The notes under the pieces: generated by a model
Told to the model about the DNA's origin: nothing
Seen by the model: only the letters and a program-made list of their open reading frames with translations
Databases searched by the model: none
Translations under genes and position numbers: made by a program
Shown: piece after piece, positions 1 through 5,205 of the stretch
How the letters are laid out: each line of letters begins with the position of its first letter
Position numbering within the stretch: position 1 is the stretch's first letter
NCBI GenBank assembly: GCA_938039795.1
Contig: CALHWU010000077.1
Coordinates: 1 to 5,300, forward strand
Origin: an uncultured Muribaculaceae bacterium
GTDB taxonomy: Bacteria; Bacteroidota; Bacteroidia; Bacteroidales; Muribaculaceae
Length of the DNA stretch: 5,300 bases
Direction of reading: 5' to 3'

Positions 1-751
1 ATATACCAAGATACTTGTCTATATAATATTCGATCTGCCTTTCGGACAGCGGCGAATAGCCATACAACCCGTCGTAGGCCACGTTTATGAGATCGAAGAT
101 CGCCCTGCCATAGTCGGCTTTGAGCTTGCTGCGCGACTTATAGTGAAGCGCCTTGAAACCATACTTCCGCTCCACGAGCGAGGCGATGCGCAGATATTTG
201 TCAGGCACCTTGTCGGGCACAGTCATGCGATACTCCACCCAGTCGACATCGGGAGAATACCCTAGACGCTCCAGATGACCGGGATAATACGGATGATTAT
301 AGATGGTGGCCATCGTGCCGAGCTCATCGAAGCCTTCGATAAGCATACCTTCATGATCCATATCGGTGAAGCCCATCGGACCGACCATCTCGGTCATTCC
401 TCGCTGGCGGCTCCATTCTTCGGCCGCCCCGAACAGAGCTTCGGTCACTTCCGCATCGTCGATAAAGTCGACAAAACCGAAGCGGGCTTCGCGCTTGCCG
501 GTGCGCTCGTTGACCACACGGTTGATTATCGCCGTGATGCGGCCCACCGGCTTGCCGTCGCGCCAGGCCATGAACGACTGTGCCTCACAGTAATCGAAAG
601 CCGGATTTTTCGATGGCATGAGAGTCTCGATCTCATCGAATATCAGAGGGGGCACGTAACAACCGTTGCCCCGATACAGATCTATTCCAAACTCCACGTA
701 TTTCTTAAGCCCGTCGCGGGTCGGGCTGACTGATCGTATTTCTATTGACAT
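1..751 (-). CDS. GNAT-like N-acyltransferase family protein, C-terminus cut by window edge
   Basis: The frame is open from an ATG at 751-749 to the left edge: 250 codons with no stop, so the gene continues beyond position 1. The protein starts MSIEIRSVSPTRDGLKKYVE. An N-terminal part (about 1-60) is followed by a GNAT-like core: strand and turn AWRDGKPVGRITAIINR (about 62-78), strand RFGFVDFI (90-97), a helix (about 101-117), then MVGPMGFTDMDHEGMLIEGF (122-141) and YNHPYYPGHLERLGY (151-165). This layout recalls the large bacterial GNAT-like proteins of about 380 residues related to E. coli YghO; that family link is from memory. The expected reaction is acyl transfer from acyl-CoA to an amine in the cytoplasm, acceptor unknown. 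Its start lies 11 bases after the stop of the kinase-like gene, so they are probably co-transcribed. No Shine-Dalgarno site is seen. Coding is certain, the family likely, the substrate unknown. Confidence 0.85.
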   Translation of the reverse strand, partial: MSIEIRSVSPTRDGLKKYVEFGIDLYRGNGCYVPPLIFDEIETLMPSKNPAFDYCEAQSFMAWRDGKPVGRITAIINRVVNERTGKREARFGFVDFIDDAEVTEALFGAAEEWSRQRGMTEMVGPMGFTDMDHEGMLIEGFDELGTMATIYNHPYYPGHLERLGYSPDVDWVEYRMTVPDKVPDKYLRIASLVERKYGFKALHYKSRSKLKADYGRAIFDLINVAYDGLYGYSPLSERQIEYYIDKYLGI

Positions 752-762
752 AGTGCGATGGA

Positions 763-1548
763 TTACAGCGCCGGAGCGATTGCAGCCGGGCGCACGGGGG
801 CTATCCCCGAGTTAAACCATATGAGAAGTGCTATCATGACGAGCAGGAATGCTATGATGGCCACATAAAGCCGATTGTCCGACCGCGAGGCGAGGGCCAT
901 GCGCAGCTCATGCACCGAGTGATAGCGGTCGCGCGGATTGGCCGACAGACACTTGTCGGCTATACGCCTTAGCCGCGCGGGCACACCCGGCACAGCATCG
1001 CAAAGCTCGCGGAGCACCTTGCCGAACATATATATATCCTCCGAGGCGTCGGCCGGCGTCAGATGTTCACGCTGATCGAACCCCACGTCGATAAGCTTCA
1101 GGTTTCCAATGTTTTCGGTGAATATTATCGTTTCCGGACGCACGGGGAAATGCACTACGTGATTGCGCTGGATATAATCGAGAGCGTCGACAAGCTGCGA
1201 GCACACCTTGTCGACATGCTCCGGACCCACTCTGCCGGTGTCGATCAGCTTGCGGAGCGAATCGCCGTAGACATCGTCGGTGATGATACACAGTCCCAGA
1301 CCGGGCACCTCTTCCAGATCGTTGATCATCACGATGCCCGGATGCGCAAGATTATAGCGCACGTCAAACTCTTTCTCAAGCATGGCCCTGAAACGCGGAT
1401 CGTCCTTATAAGCCTTCTTGAGAGTCTTGAGCATCACCCATTTGCCATGTTTCCTGGCCGTATAGACATCGTAATACTCTTCGTCCCATTCGGGCAGAAG
1501 CTCAAGCTCTGTCCACTTCTGCGCAGCACAATGATCTGCTTCACTCAT
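763..1548 (-). CDS. Membrane-anchored protein kinase-like protein, probable pseudokinase
   Basis: A 261-residue protein with a kinase fold and a C-terminal anchor. Landmarks: no glycine-rich loop (EYYDVYTARKHG at 24-35 stands there); VMLK with the ATP-binding lysine K41; alpha-C glutamate E60 before LAHPGIV (68-74); HFPVRPET (133-140) where HRDLKPEN is expected, so the catalytic Asp is Pro135 and the Mg-binding Asn is Thr140; DVG (154-156) for DFG; then only about 14 residues to DIYMFG (171-176), so the activation loop and APE motif are missing. The late motif NPRDRY (204-209) is present. Residues 227-245 form one hydrophobic span, leaving about 16 residues outside; the kinase fold should face the cytoplasm. 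It may bind nucleotide through K41, E60 and D154, but phosphotransfer is unlikely. It sits between a lipoprotein gene and an acyltransferase gene on the same strand, which suggests a shared sensing or scaffold role (inference). Stop is TAA at 765-763. Confidence 0.9.
   Translation of the reverse strand: MSEADHCAAQKWTELELLPEWDEEYYDVYTARKHGKWVMLKTLKKAYKDDPRFRAMLEKEFDVRYNLAHPGIVMINDLEEVPGLGLCIITDDVYGDSLRKLIDTGRVGPEHVDKVCSQLVDALDYIQRNHVVHFPVRPETIIFTENIGNLKLIDVGFDQREHLTPADASEDIYMFGKVLRELCDAVPGVPARLRRIADKCLSANPRDRYHSVHELRMALASRSDNRLYVAIIAFLLVMIALLIWFNSGIAPVRPAAIAPAL
814..870 (-). other. Single transmembrane segment of the kinase-like protein
   Basis: Codons 227-245 encode 19 mostly hydrophobic residues, starting LYVAIIAFLL and ending ALLIWF. 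Arg-rich sequence precedes it (SRSDNR, 221-226), so the positive-inside rule puts the kinase fold in the cytoplasm and the short Pro/Ala-rich tail in the periplasm. Confidence 0.8.
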
Positions 1549-1557
1549 TATTATCGG

Positions 1558-1569
1558 TTTACTTAATTT
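1558..1569 (+). repeat. Third copy of the TTTACTTAATTT motif, between lipoprotein and kinase-like genes
   Basis: TTTACTTAATTT on the plus strand is matched exactly in inverted orientation at 1997-2008 (AAATTAAGTAAA). The two copies face each other on either side of the lipoprotein gene. The copy here continues with G, the other with TG, so this copy misses the full TAnnTTTG spacing by one base. Confidence 0.6.
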
Positions 1570-1596
1570 GTTCAGACCGCGGGCGCCTGCCGGCTG

Positions 1597-1974
1597 TCAA
1601 TACATGGCGAACACCAGCTGGCTTCCGGTATCAAGATCGGTCAGATACATGTTGTTGCCGTTGACAGCCCACCTGTAGACCCACTCCTGCCCGTCGGCGA
1701 ACGTGACATACAGCAGCGACCCGTCGGTATCCCAGTAGATATCGTAGGTGTACGACTGACCCCAGTTGTCGTAGTCGACATACTGGCCCGAACCGTCGCT
1801 GTAGAACGAGAAAATATTCTGGTCAGTATACACCGGACCGTAATCGTCGGCCACAAGCACCCAATCGCCTATCAGCGGCGACCAGTAATAATCGTCATCG
1901 TCGCTGCATGATCCGAGAGTCACCACAGTGACGGCAATAGCCAGAAGTCTCAGGTAATTGGGCAATGTTTTCAT
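1597..1974 (-). CDS. Small lipocalin-like lipoprotein with surface-export signal
   Basis: A 125-residue lipoprotein. A signal peptide (MKTLPNYLRLLAIAVTVVTL) ends in the lipobox LGSC, with Cys23 as the lipidated residue. SDDDD (24-28) directly follows; an acidic run at this place is the known lipoprotein export signal of Bacteroidetes, so the mature protein is probably on the outer face of the outer membrane. The rest is beta-rich: IGDWVLVADD (35-44), FSFYSDGSGQYV (55-66), then two similar hairpin units, YDIYWDTDGSLLYV (77-90) and YRWAVNGNNMYL (100-111). This pattern matches small lipocalin-like domains common in Bacteroidetes lipoproteins; the ligand is unknown. It is very aromatic (15 Tyr and 6 Trp). 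It is the first gene of a probable unit with the kinase-like and acyltransferase genes, 48 bases ahead of the former. A TAnnTTTG box lies 20 bases upstream of its ATG. Lipoprotein class is firm; the domain call is by pattern only. Confidence 0.85.
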   Translation of the reverse strand: MKTLPNYLRLLAIAVTVVTLGSCSDDDDYYWSPLIGDWVLVADDYGPVYTDQNIFSFYSDGSGQYVDYDNWGQSYTYDIYWDTDGSLLYVTFADGQEWVYRWAVNGNNMYLTDLDTGSQLVFAMY

Positions 1975-1994
1975 TGATCAATCTTTTACGGGTA

Positions 1995-2002
1995 CAAAAT
2001 TA
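1995..2002 (-). promoter_or_regulatory. Bacteroidetes-type -7 box for the lipoprotein gene
   Basis: Read on the minus strand this is TAATTTTG, a perfect match to TAnnTTTG. It ends 20 bases before the ATG at 1974, so transcription should begin near 1988-1990 and leave a leader of roughly 15 bases. No convincing -33 TTTG is seen at the usual 19-21 base spacing; the nearest is TTTT, 22 bases upstream. Confidence 0.55.
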
Positions 2003-2048
2003 AGTAAAATTTCAATATGTCATTAAAACGCTTCACCGCCTTGTTAGG

Positions 2049-2062
2049 TTTTGTCGACAAAA
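2049..2062. promoter_or_regulatory. 14-base perfect palindrome, candidate operator
   Basis: TTTTGTCGACAAAA is its own reverse complement, centred between 2055 and 2056. It lies between the two inverted promoter boxes of the divergent spacer, as expected for the site of a dimeric regulator controlling one or both genes. The regulator is unknown. Chance is a real alternative: about 0.3 such palindromes are expected in 5.3 kb of random sequence, more in AT-rich DNA. Confidence 0.4.
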
Positions 2063-2087
2063 AGCAATTTTTTCCCTATATTTTGCT

Positions 2088-2095
2088 TAATTTTG
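2088..2095 (+). promoter_or_regulatory. Bacteroidetes-type -7 box just upstream of the GH3 gene
   Basis: TAATTTTG is a perfect TAnnTTTG match ending five bases before the ATG at 2101. If used, the transcript would start about at the ATG, giving a leaderless mRNA. No good -33 element is present at standard spacing. A weaker alternative is TAGGTTTTG at 2045-2053, which has one extra spacer base and would leave a leader of about 40 bases. Confidence 0.4.
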
Positions 2096-2100
2096 TAATT

Positions 2101-3624
2101 ATGAACTTAACTCGTCCGCTCATACCGTTTTTCGCCGCAAGAGCCCGACGCACCCTCGCGAAAGCCGCCGATCCGGAGCAGTCACAGCGCCGGCAGCTCC
2201 ACATGCTCCTCAGCCGCGGACGCCATACGCTCTGGGGCAGAGCCCACAGGCTCGAACTCGCGGCTGGCTACGAAGACTTCCGCGAAGCCATGCCTGTGAC
2301 CTCCTACCCTGCCCTGCGCCCCTATGTGGAGCGCATGATGGCCGGAGAACCCGACATACTGTGGCCCGGGGTATGCCGGCGTTTCGCCCAGTCGTCGGGC
2401 ACCTCCGACGGCAAAAGCAAATACATCCCCGTCACAGCCGATTCGCTCCGCCTCAACCACTACCGCGGAGGCGCCGAAGCTGTGGCCCACTATCTCAACC
2501 ACCACCGGGGTAGCCGACTCTTCGACGGCAAGGCATTCATACTCGGCGGCAGCTTCGCCAACGAGCTCCACGGTCTGCCCCCCAGCGTAAAGGTAGGCGA
2601 CCTGTCGGCCCACCTCATAGAAGCCATCAATCCGCTCGTGGATCTCATCAGAGTCCCATCGCGCGCCACAGCTCTCATGCCCGACTGGACCGCCAAGCTT
2701 CCCGCGCTCGTCAGCGAGTCGGTCGGCGCGAATGTCACCAACATATCGGGCGTCCCGTCGTGGTTCCTCGCCGTACTCCGCCGCGTGATGGAGAGAGCCG
2801 GAGCCTCCACCATCCATGATGTGTGGCCCCGCCTCGAAGTATTTTTCCACGGAGGCATAGCCTTCGGCCCCTACCGGAGCCAGTATGCGGAGATAACCGA
2901 TCCGGAGCGGATGCACTACGTGGAAAACTACAACGCATCCGAAGGCTTCTTCGCCGTGCAGCACGCGCCCGACGCTCCCGGCATGATGCTGCTCACCGAT
3001 GCAGGAGTGTTCTACGAGTTCGTGCCGCTCGGCGCGCCCGACACCGAAGCTGTACCCGCATGGCTCACCCGGCAGGGCCGGAGCTACTCACTGCTGCTTA
3101 CGGCCGCCAACGGCCTCTGGCGCTACCCGATAGGCGATGTGGTGAAGGTTGTGGCCACCGATCCGCTGCAGATCGTCATCACCGGCCGAACAAAACACTA
3201 TATCAACGCGTTCGGAGAAGAGGTGATGGTTCACAACACAGACGCTGCCCTCTCCCTCGCCTGCGCCGACTGCCGGTGCACAGTGGCCAACTACACGGCC
3301 GCACCGGTTTTCACCACCTCCACCTCGCGCGGCCGTCACCAGTGGCTGATAGAGTTCGACCGGCAACCCGCCGACATGGCAGCCTTCGCCGCCACGCTCG
3401 ACCGACGCCTCACCGAGCAGAATTCCGACTACCAGGCCAAGCGCGCCGGCGACATATTCCTCGCGCCACTGACCGTCACCGTAGCATCGCCCGGACTCTT
3501 CGACCGCTGGCTCGCCTCTACCGGCAAGCTTGGCGGACAGCGCAAGGTGCCACGCCTGCAGAACGACCGCAAACTCATCGACGACATGCTCCGCTTCAAC
3601 GCCGTCTCACACTCCGATAAATAA
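2101..3624 (+). CDS. GH3-family acyl-acid-amido synthetase
   Basis: A 507-residue member of the GH3 branch of the ANL adenylating enzymes, which activate a carboxylic acid with ATP and pass it to an amino acid. Motifs, numbered from the 2101 start: ATP-binding SSGTSDGKSK (98-107), YNASEG (277-282), YPIGDVV (342-348), hinge region ITGRTKHYINAFGEEV (360-375), and C-terminal GGQRKVPRL (478-486). All core motifs are intact and the length fits bacterial GH3 proteins (about 500), so it should be an active cytoplasmic enzyme. Plant GH3s conjugate hormones such as auxin and jasmonate; the substrate here cannot be told. Start choice: an in-frame ATG at 2017 would add 28 residues, but that stretch is AT-rich, holds promoter-like boxes and a palindrome, and does not look like the family, whereas MNLTRPLIPFFAARARR does. 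The SIMPL gene follows after 38 bases with no terminator between, so they may be co-transcribed. Confidence 0.92.
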   Translation: MNLTRPLIPFFAARARRTLAKAADPEQSQRRQLHMLLSRGRHTLWGRAHRLELAAGYEDFREAMPVTSYPALRPYVERMMAGEPDILWPGVCRRFAQSSGTSDGKSKYIPVTADSLRLNHYRGGAEAVAHYLNHHRGSRLFDGKAFILGGSFANELHGLPPSVKVGDLSAHLIEAINPLVDLIRVPSRATALMPDWTAKLPALVSESVGANVTNISGVPSWFLAVLRRVMERAGASTIHDVWPRLEVFFHGGIAFGPYRSQYAEITDPERMHYVENYNASEGFFAVQHAPDAPGMMLLTDAGVFYEFVPLGAPDTEAVPAWLTRQGRSYSLLLTAANGLWRYPIGDVVKVVATDPLQIVITGRTKHYINAFGEEVMVHNTDAALSLACADCRCTVANYTAAPVFTTSTSRGRHQWLIEFDRQPADMAAFAATLDRRLTEQNSDYQAKRAGDIFLAPLTVTVASPGLFDRWLASTGKLGGQRKVPRLQNDRKLIDDMLRFNAVSHSDK

Positions 3625-3662
3625 CCAGAATTTCAAACAACACCACCACATATTACAACCGC

Positions 3663-4364
3663 ATGAAACAAACTGCTATCATCGCATCCGCGATCCTCGC
3701 CCTCGGACTCCTCGCCCTCGGGCTATGCATCCGCTCCGGAATCGACTTCGCCGCCTCGCGCGACCGCACCGTCGACGTGCGCGGACTTGCCGAACGCGAA
3801 GTGCCGGCCAACGTCGTCACATGGCCCATCATGTTCAAGGAGGTAGGCAACTCCCTGCCCGCAGTCTACGCCAACGTCTCGGCCACCAACCAGCGCATAG
3901 TCGACTTCCTCAAGGCCAACGGACTCACCGACCAGGAAATCTCCATCGGAGCGCCCAAAGTGCAGGATCTCACCACCGACCGCTACAACAACCAGCCGCT
4001 CCCCTACAACTACGCCATCACATCGGTGGTCACCGTCAGCTCGCGCAAAGTCAAGGAAGTGCATGCGCTCATCAACCGCCAGGGCGAACTCTTCGCCCAG
4101 GGCATAGCCATATCCAACGACTACAACTATCAGATCACCTACGACTTCACCGAGCTCAACTCCATCAAGCCCGAGATGATAGCCGAAGCCACGCAGAACG
4201 CCCGCGAGGCCGCCAAGAAATTTGCCGACGACTCCGACTCCTCGCTCGGAAAGATCAAGACCGCCCGTCAGGGCCAGTTCTCCATCGAGGATCGCGACGC
4301 CACCACCCCCTACATAAAGAAAGTGCGCGTAGTGACATCGCTCACCTACTACCTCGAAGACTGA
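3663..4364 (+). CDS. SIMPL (DUF541) domain protein, membrane-anchored or exported
   Basis: A 233-residue protein. Residues 4-22 form a hydrophobic N-terminal segment after MKQ, either a signal anchor or a signal peptide; Cys22 is not in a proper lipobox because Leu stands at -1. The rest fits a SIMPL domain: VDVRGLAEREVPANVV (37-52), ISIGAPKVQDL (93-103), YNYAITSVVTVSSRKV (115-130), and the typical late helix EATQNAREAAKKFADD (175-190) before LGKIKTARQGQFSIEDRD (195-212). Relatives are E. coli YggE and Brucella BP26; YggE has been linked to lower oxidative stress, BP26 forms ring-shaped oligomers. The molecular role is not settled. It probably sits in the periplasm, anchored to the inner membrane. 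It lies 38 bases after the GH3 gene, with an A-rich leader and no Shine-Dalgarno site, and a strong hairpin follows the stop. Confidence 0.9.
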   Translation: MKQTAIIASAILALGLLALGLCIRSGIDFAASRDRTVDVRGLAEREVPANVVTWPIMFKEVGNSLPAVYANVSATNQRIVDFLKANGLTDQEISIGAPKVQDLTTDRYNNQPLPYNYAITSVVTVSSRKVKEVHALINRQGELFAQGIAISNDYNYQITYDFTELNSIKPEMIAEATQNAREAAKKFADDSDSSLGKIKTARQGQFSIEDRDATTPYIKKVRVVTSLTYYLED

Positions 4365-4391
4365 CACCCACAGGCTTTACGGCACACATCG

Positions 4392-4422
4392 GCGCGGATC
4401 TCCATCACCAGGAGATCCGCGC
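4392..4422 (+). terminator. Strong hairpin after the SIMPL gene, possible terminator
   Basis: A perfect 12-base-pair stem (GCGCGGATCTCC with GGAGATCCGCGC) closes a seven-base loop, 27 bases after the SIMPL stop. No T-run follows (TCATTGCAT), so it is not a textbook intrinsic terminator. It may end the GH3-SIMPL transcript or protect its 3' end. Confidence 0.55.
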
Positions 4423-4517
4423 TCATTGCATCCGGGCATGAACCATCACGTCCCGACCCACGTTATAATATGACAAAAACAACATAGTTCAGATCAACAT
4501 AACACACAAAACTCATC
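4423..4517 (+). promoter_or_regulatory. Leader and probable promoter region of rubrerythrin
   Basis: A 95-base AT-richer spacer between the hairpin and the rubrerythrin ATG. It contains TTATAAT (4463-4469) and a weak -7-like TAGTTCAG (4485-4492); neither is a clean TAnnTTTG match. The heptamer CAACATA occurs twice, 15 bases apart (4480-4486 and 4495-4501). The last 20 bases are A-rich with no Shine-Dalgarno site, as is usual in Bacteroidetes. A separate promoter is inferred from the hairpin upstream. Confidence 0.35.
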
Positions 4518-5105
4518 ATGGCTAAAAAGAAAAAATCAATCAAAGGCACACGCACCGAGCAGAACATCGTGCTGGCCTACCTCAACGAATCGCAGTCATA
4601 CGCCCGCTACACATTCTATGCCAAGCAGGCCGACAAAGAACTATACTTCCCGATCGGAGTGATTTTCCGCCAGACAGCCGAGAACGAGTTCAACCACGCC
4701 AAAGTCTTCTTCAAGATGCTCGAAGGCGGAGTGGTCGACGCCAAAGTGCCCACCGACGCAGGCATCATCGGCGACACCGCCACCAACCTCAGGATATCCA
4801 TGGGCGAGGAAGCCAACGCCGGAGTCAAGGGCTACGAAGAGGCCGCCCGCGTGGCCCAGGAAGAGGGATTCCCCGAAATCGCCGAGCATTTCCTGGCCAT
4901 CTCCAAGGCCGAGCAGCATCATCTCGACCGCTTCACCCGCTACCTCAAGATGGTCGAGGACGGCACAGTATGGAAACGCGACCACGCCATCCGCTGGCAG
5001 TGCCTCGTCTGCGGCTACATCTTCGAAGGCACCGAGCCACCGCGCGTCTGCCCCGGCTGCGACCATCCCTACCAGCACTACATGCCCCTCGACGAAGACG
5101 ACTGA
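4518..5105 (+). CDS. rbr: Rubrerythrin (peroxide-scavenging diiron protein)
   Basis: A 195-residue cytoplasmic enzyme of anaerobes that reduces hydrogen peroxide to water with electrons passed through its rubredoxin-like domain. The N-terminal four-helix domain (about 10-148) shows diiron ligands: E24 in NESQSYARY, E57 and H60 in ENEFNHAK, E97 or E98 in MGEEAN, and E132 and H135 in AEQHHL. The C-terminal domain (about 158-191) has the FeS4 pair CLVC (162-165) and CPGC (178-181). Length matches the family (about 190). One oddity: the third ligand helix reads GEEANAGVKGY, so the second glutamate of the usual ExxE pair is missing (N100 or A101 by alignment). This could be a subfamily trait. It starts with a Lys-rich MAKKKKSIKG, like other Bacteroidales rubrerythrins. 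It appears to be a single-gene unit between two hairpins. Confidence 0.95.
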   Translation: MAKKKKSIKGTRTEQNIVLAYLNESQSYARYTFYAKQADKELYFPIGVIFRQTAENEFNHAKVFFKMLEGGVVDAKVPTDAGIIGDTATNLRISMGEEANAGVKGYEEAARVAQEEGFPEIAEHFLAISKAEQHHLDRFTRYLKMVEDGTVWKRDHAIRWQCLVCGYIFEGTEPPRVCPGCDHPYQHYMPLDEDD

Positions 5106-5152
5106 TCGCCCCTCCGACTCATCTGATTTGAAATAATCACCCTAAAAAATAC

Positions 5153-5205
5153 ACGCCGGAGGCGCCGATCGGGAATCATCTTCCCCTCGACGCCTCCGGC
5201 GTTTT
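5153..5205 (+). terminator. Rubrerythrin terminator, probably bidirectional
   Basis: A perfect 12-base-pair outer stem (ACGCCGGAGGCG at 5153-5164 with CGCCTCCGGCGT at 5191-5202) encloses a small inner hairpin (GGGAA/TTCCC, 5171-5185) and runs into TTTT (5202-5205). On the minus strand the stem is followed, after three bases, by a run of six Ts (5149-5144), so it could also stop transcription coming from the right. Confidence 0.8.

Larger units (their letters stand above)
1993..2097. repeat. 12-base inverted repeat in the divergent spacer
   Basis: TACAAAATTAAG at 1993-2004 is the exact reverse complement of CTTAATTTTGTA at 2086-2097; the arms are 81 bases apart. Each arm contains a TAnnTTTG box facing outward to its own gene, so the repeat probably reflects two like promoters, or a shared binding site laid over both. 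Confidence 0.8.

Noticed and set aside
275..733. Plus-strand open frame of 152 codons opposite the GNAT-like gene
   Set aside because: The minus-strand frame is open for 250 codons with GNAT-like sequence; this one has no recognisable features.
763..1548. Toxin-antitoxin or phage-defence kinase (HipA- or Stk2-like) for the kinase-like gene
   Set aside because: The catalytic loop is degenerate, there is no toxin or antitoxin partner, and no phage or defence genes are nearby.
2182..2964. Long minus-strand open frame (260 codons) inside the GH3 gene
   Set aside because: It is antisense to a gene with all GH3 motifs intact, resembles no family I recognise, and long shadow frames are common in GC-rich coding DNA.
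2823..3620. Plus-strand open frame of 265 codons overlapping GH3
   Set aside because: Its product is extremely Arg/His/Pro-rich without domain signals, typical of a frame-shifted reading of a GC-rich gene.
3723..4367. Minus-strand open frame of 214 codons opposite the SIMPL gene
   Set aside because: It is a Gly/Val-rich shadow with no family features; the SIMPL reading is far stronger.
3530..4441. Plus-strand open frame of 303 codons spanning the GH3-SIMPL junction
   Set aside because: It overlaps two well-supported genes and a noncoding spacer, and its Arg/His/Pro/Ser-rich product has no recognisable domain.
4463..4477. Possible PerR-type box upstream of rubrerythrin
   Set aside because: The left half TTATAAT fits, but the right half (TGACAAA) does not match ATTATAA, so no dyad is present.
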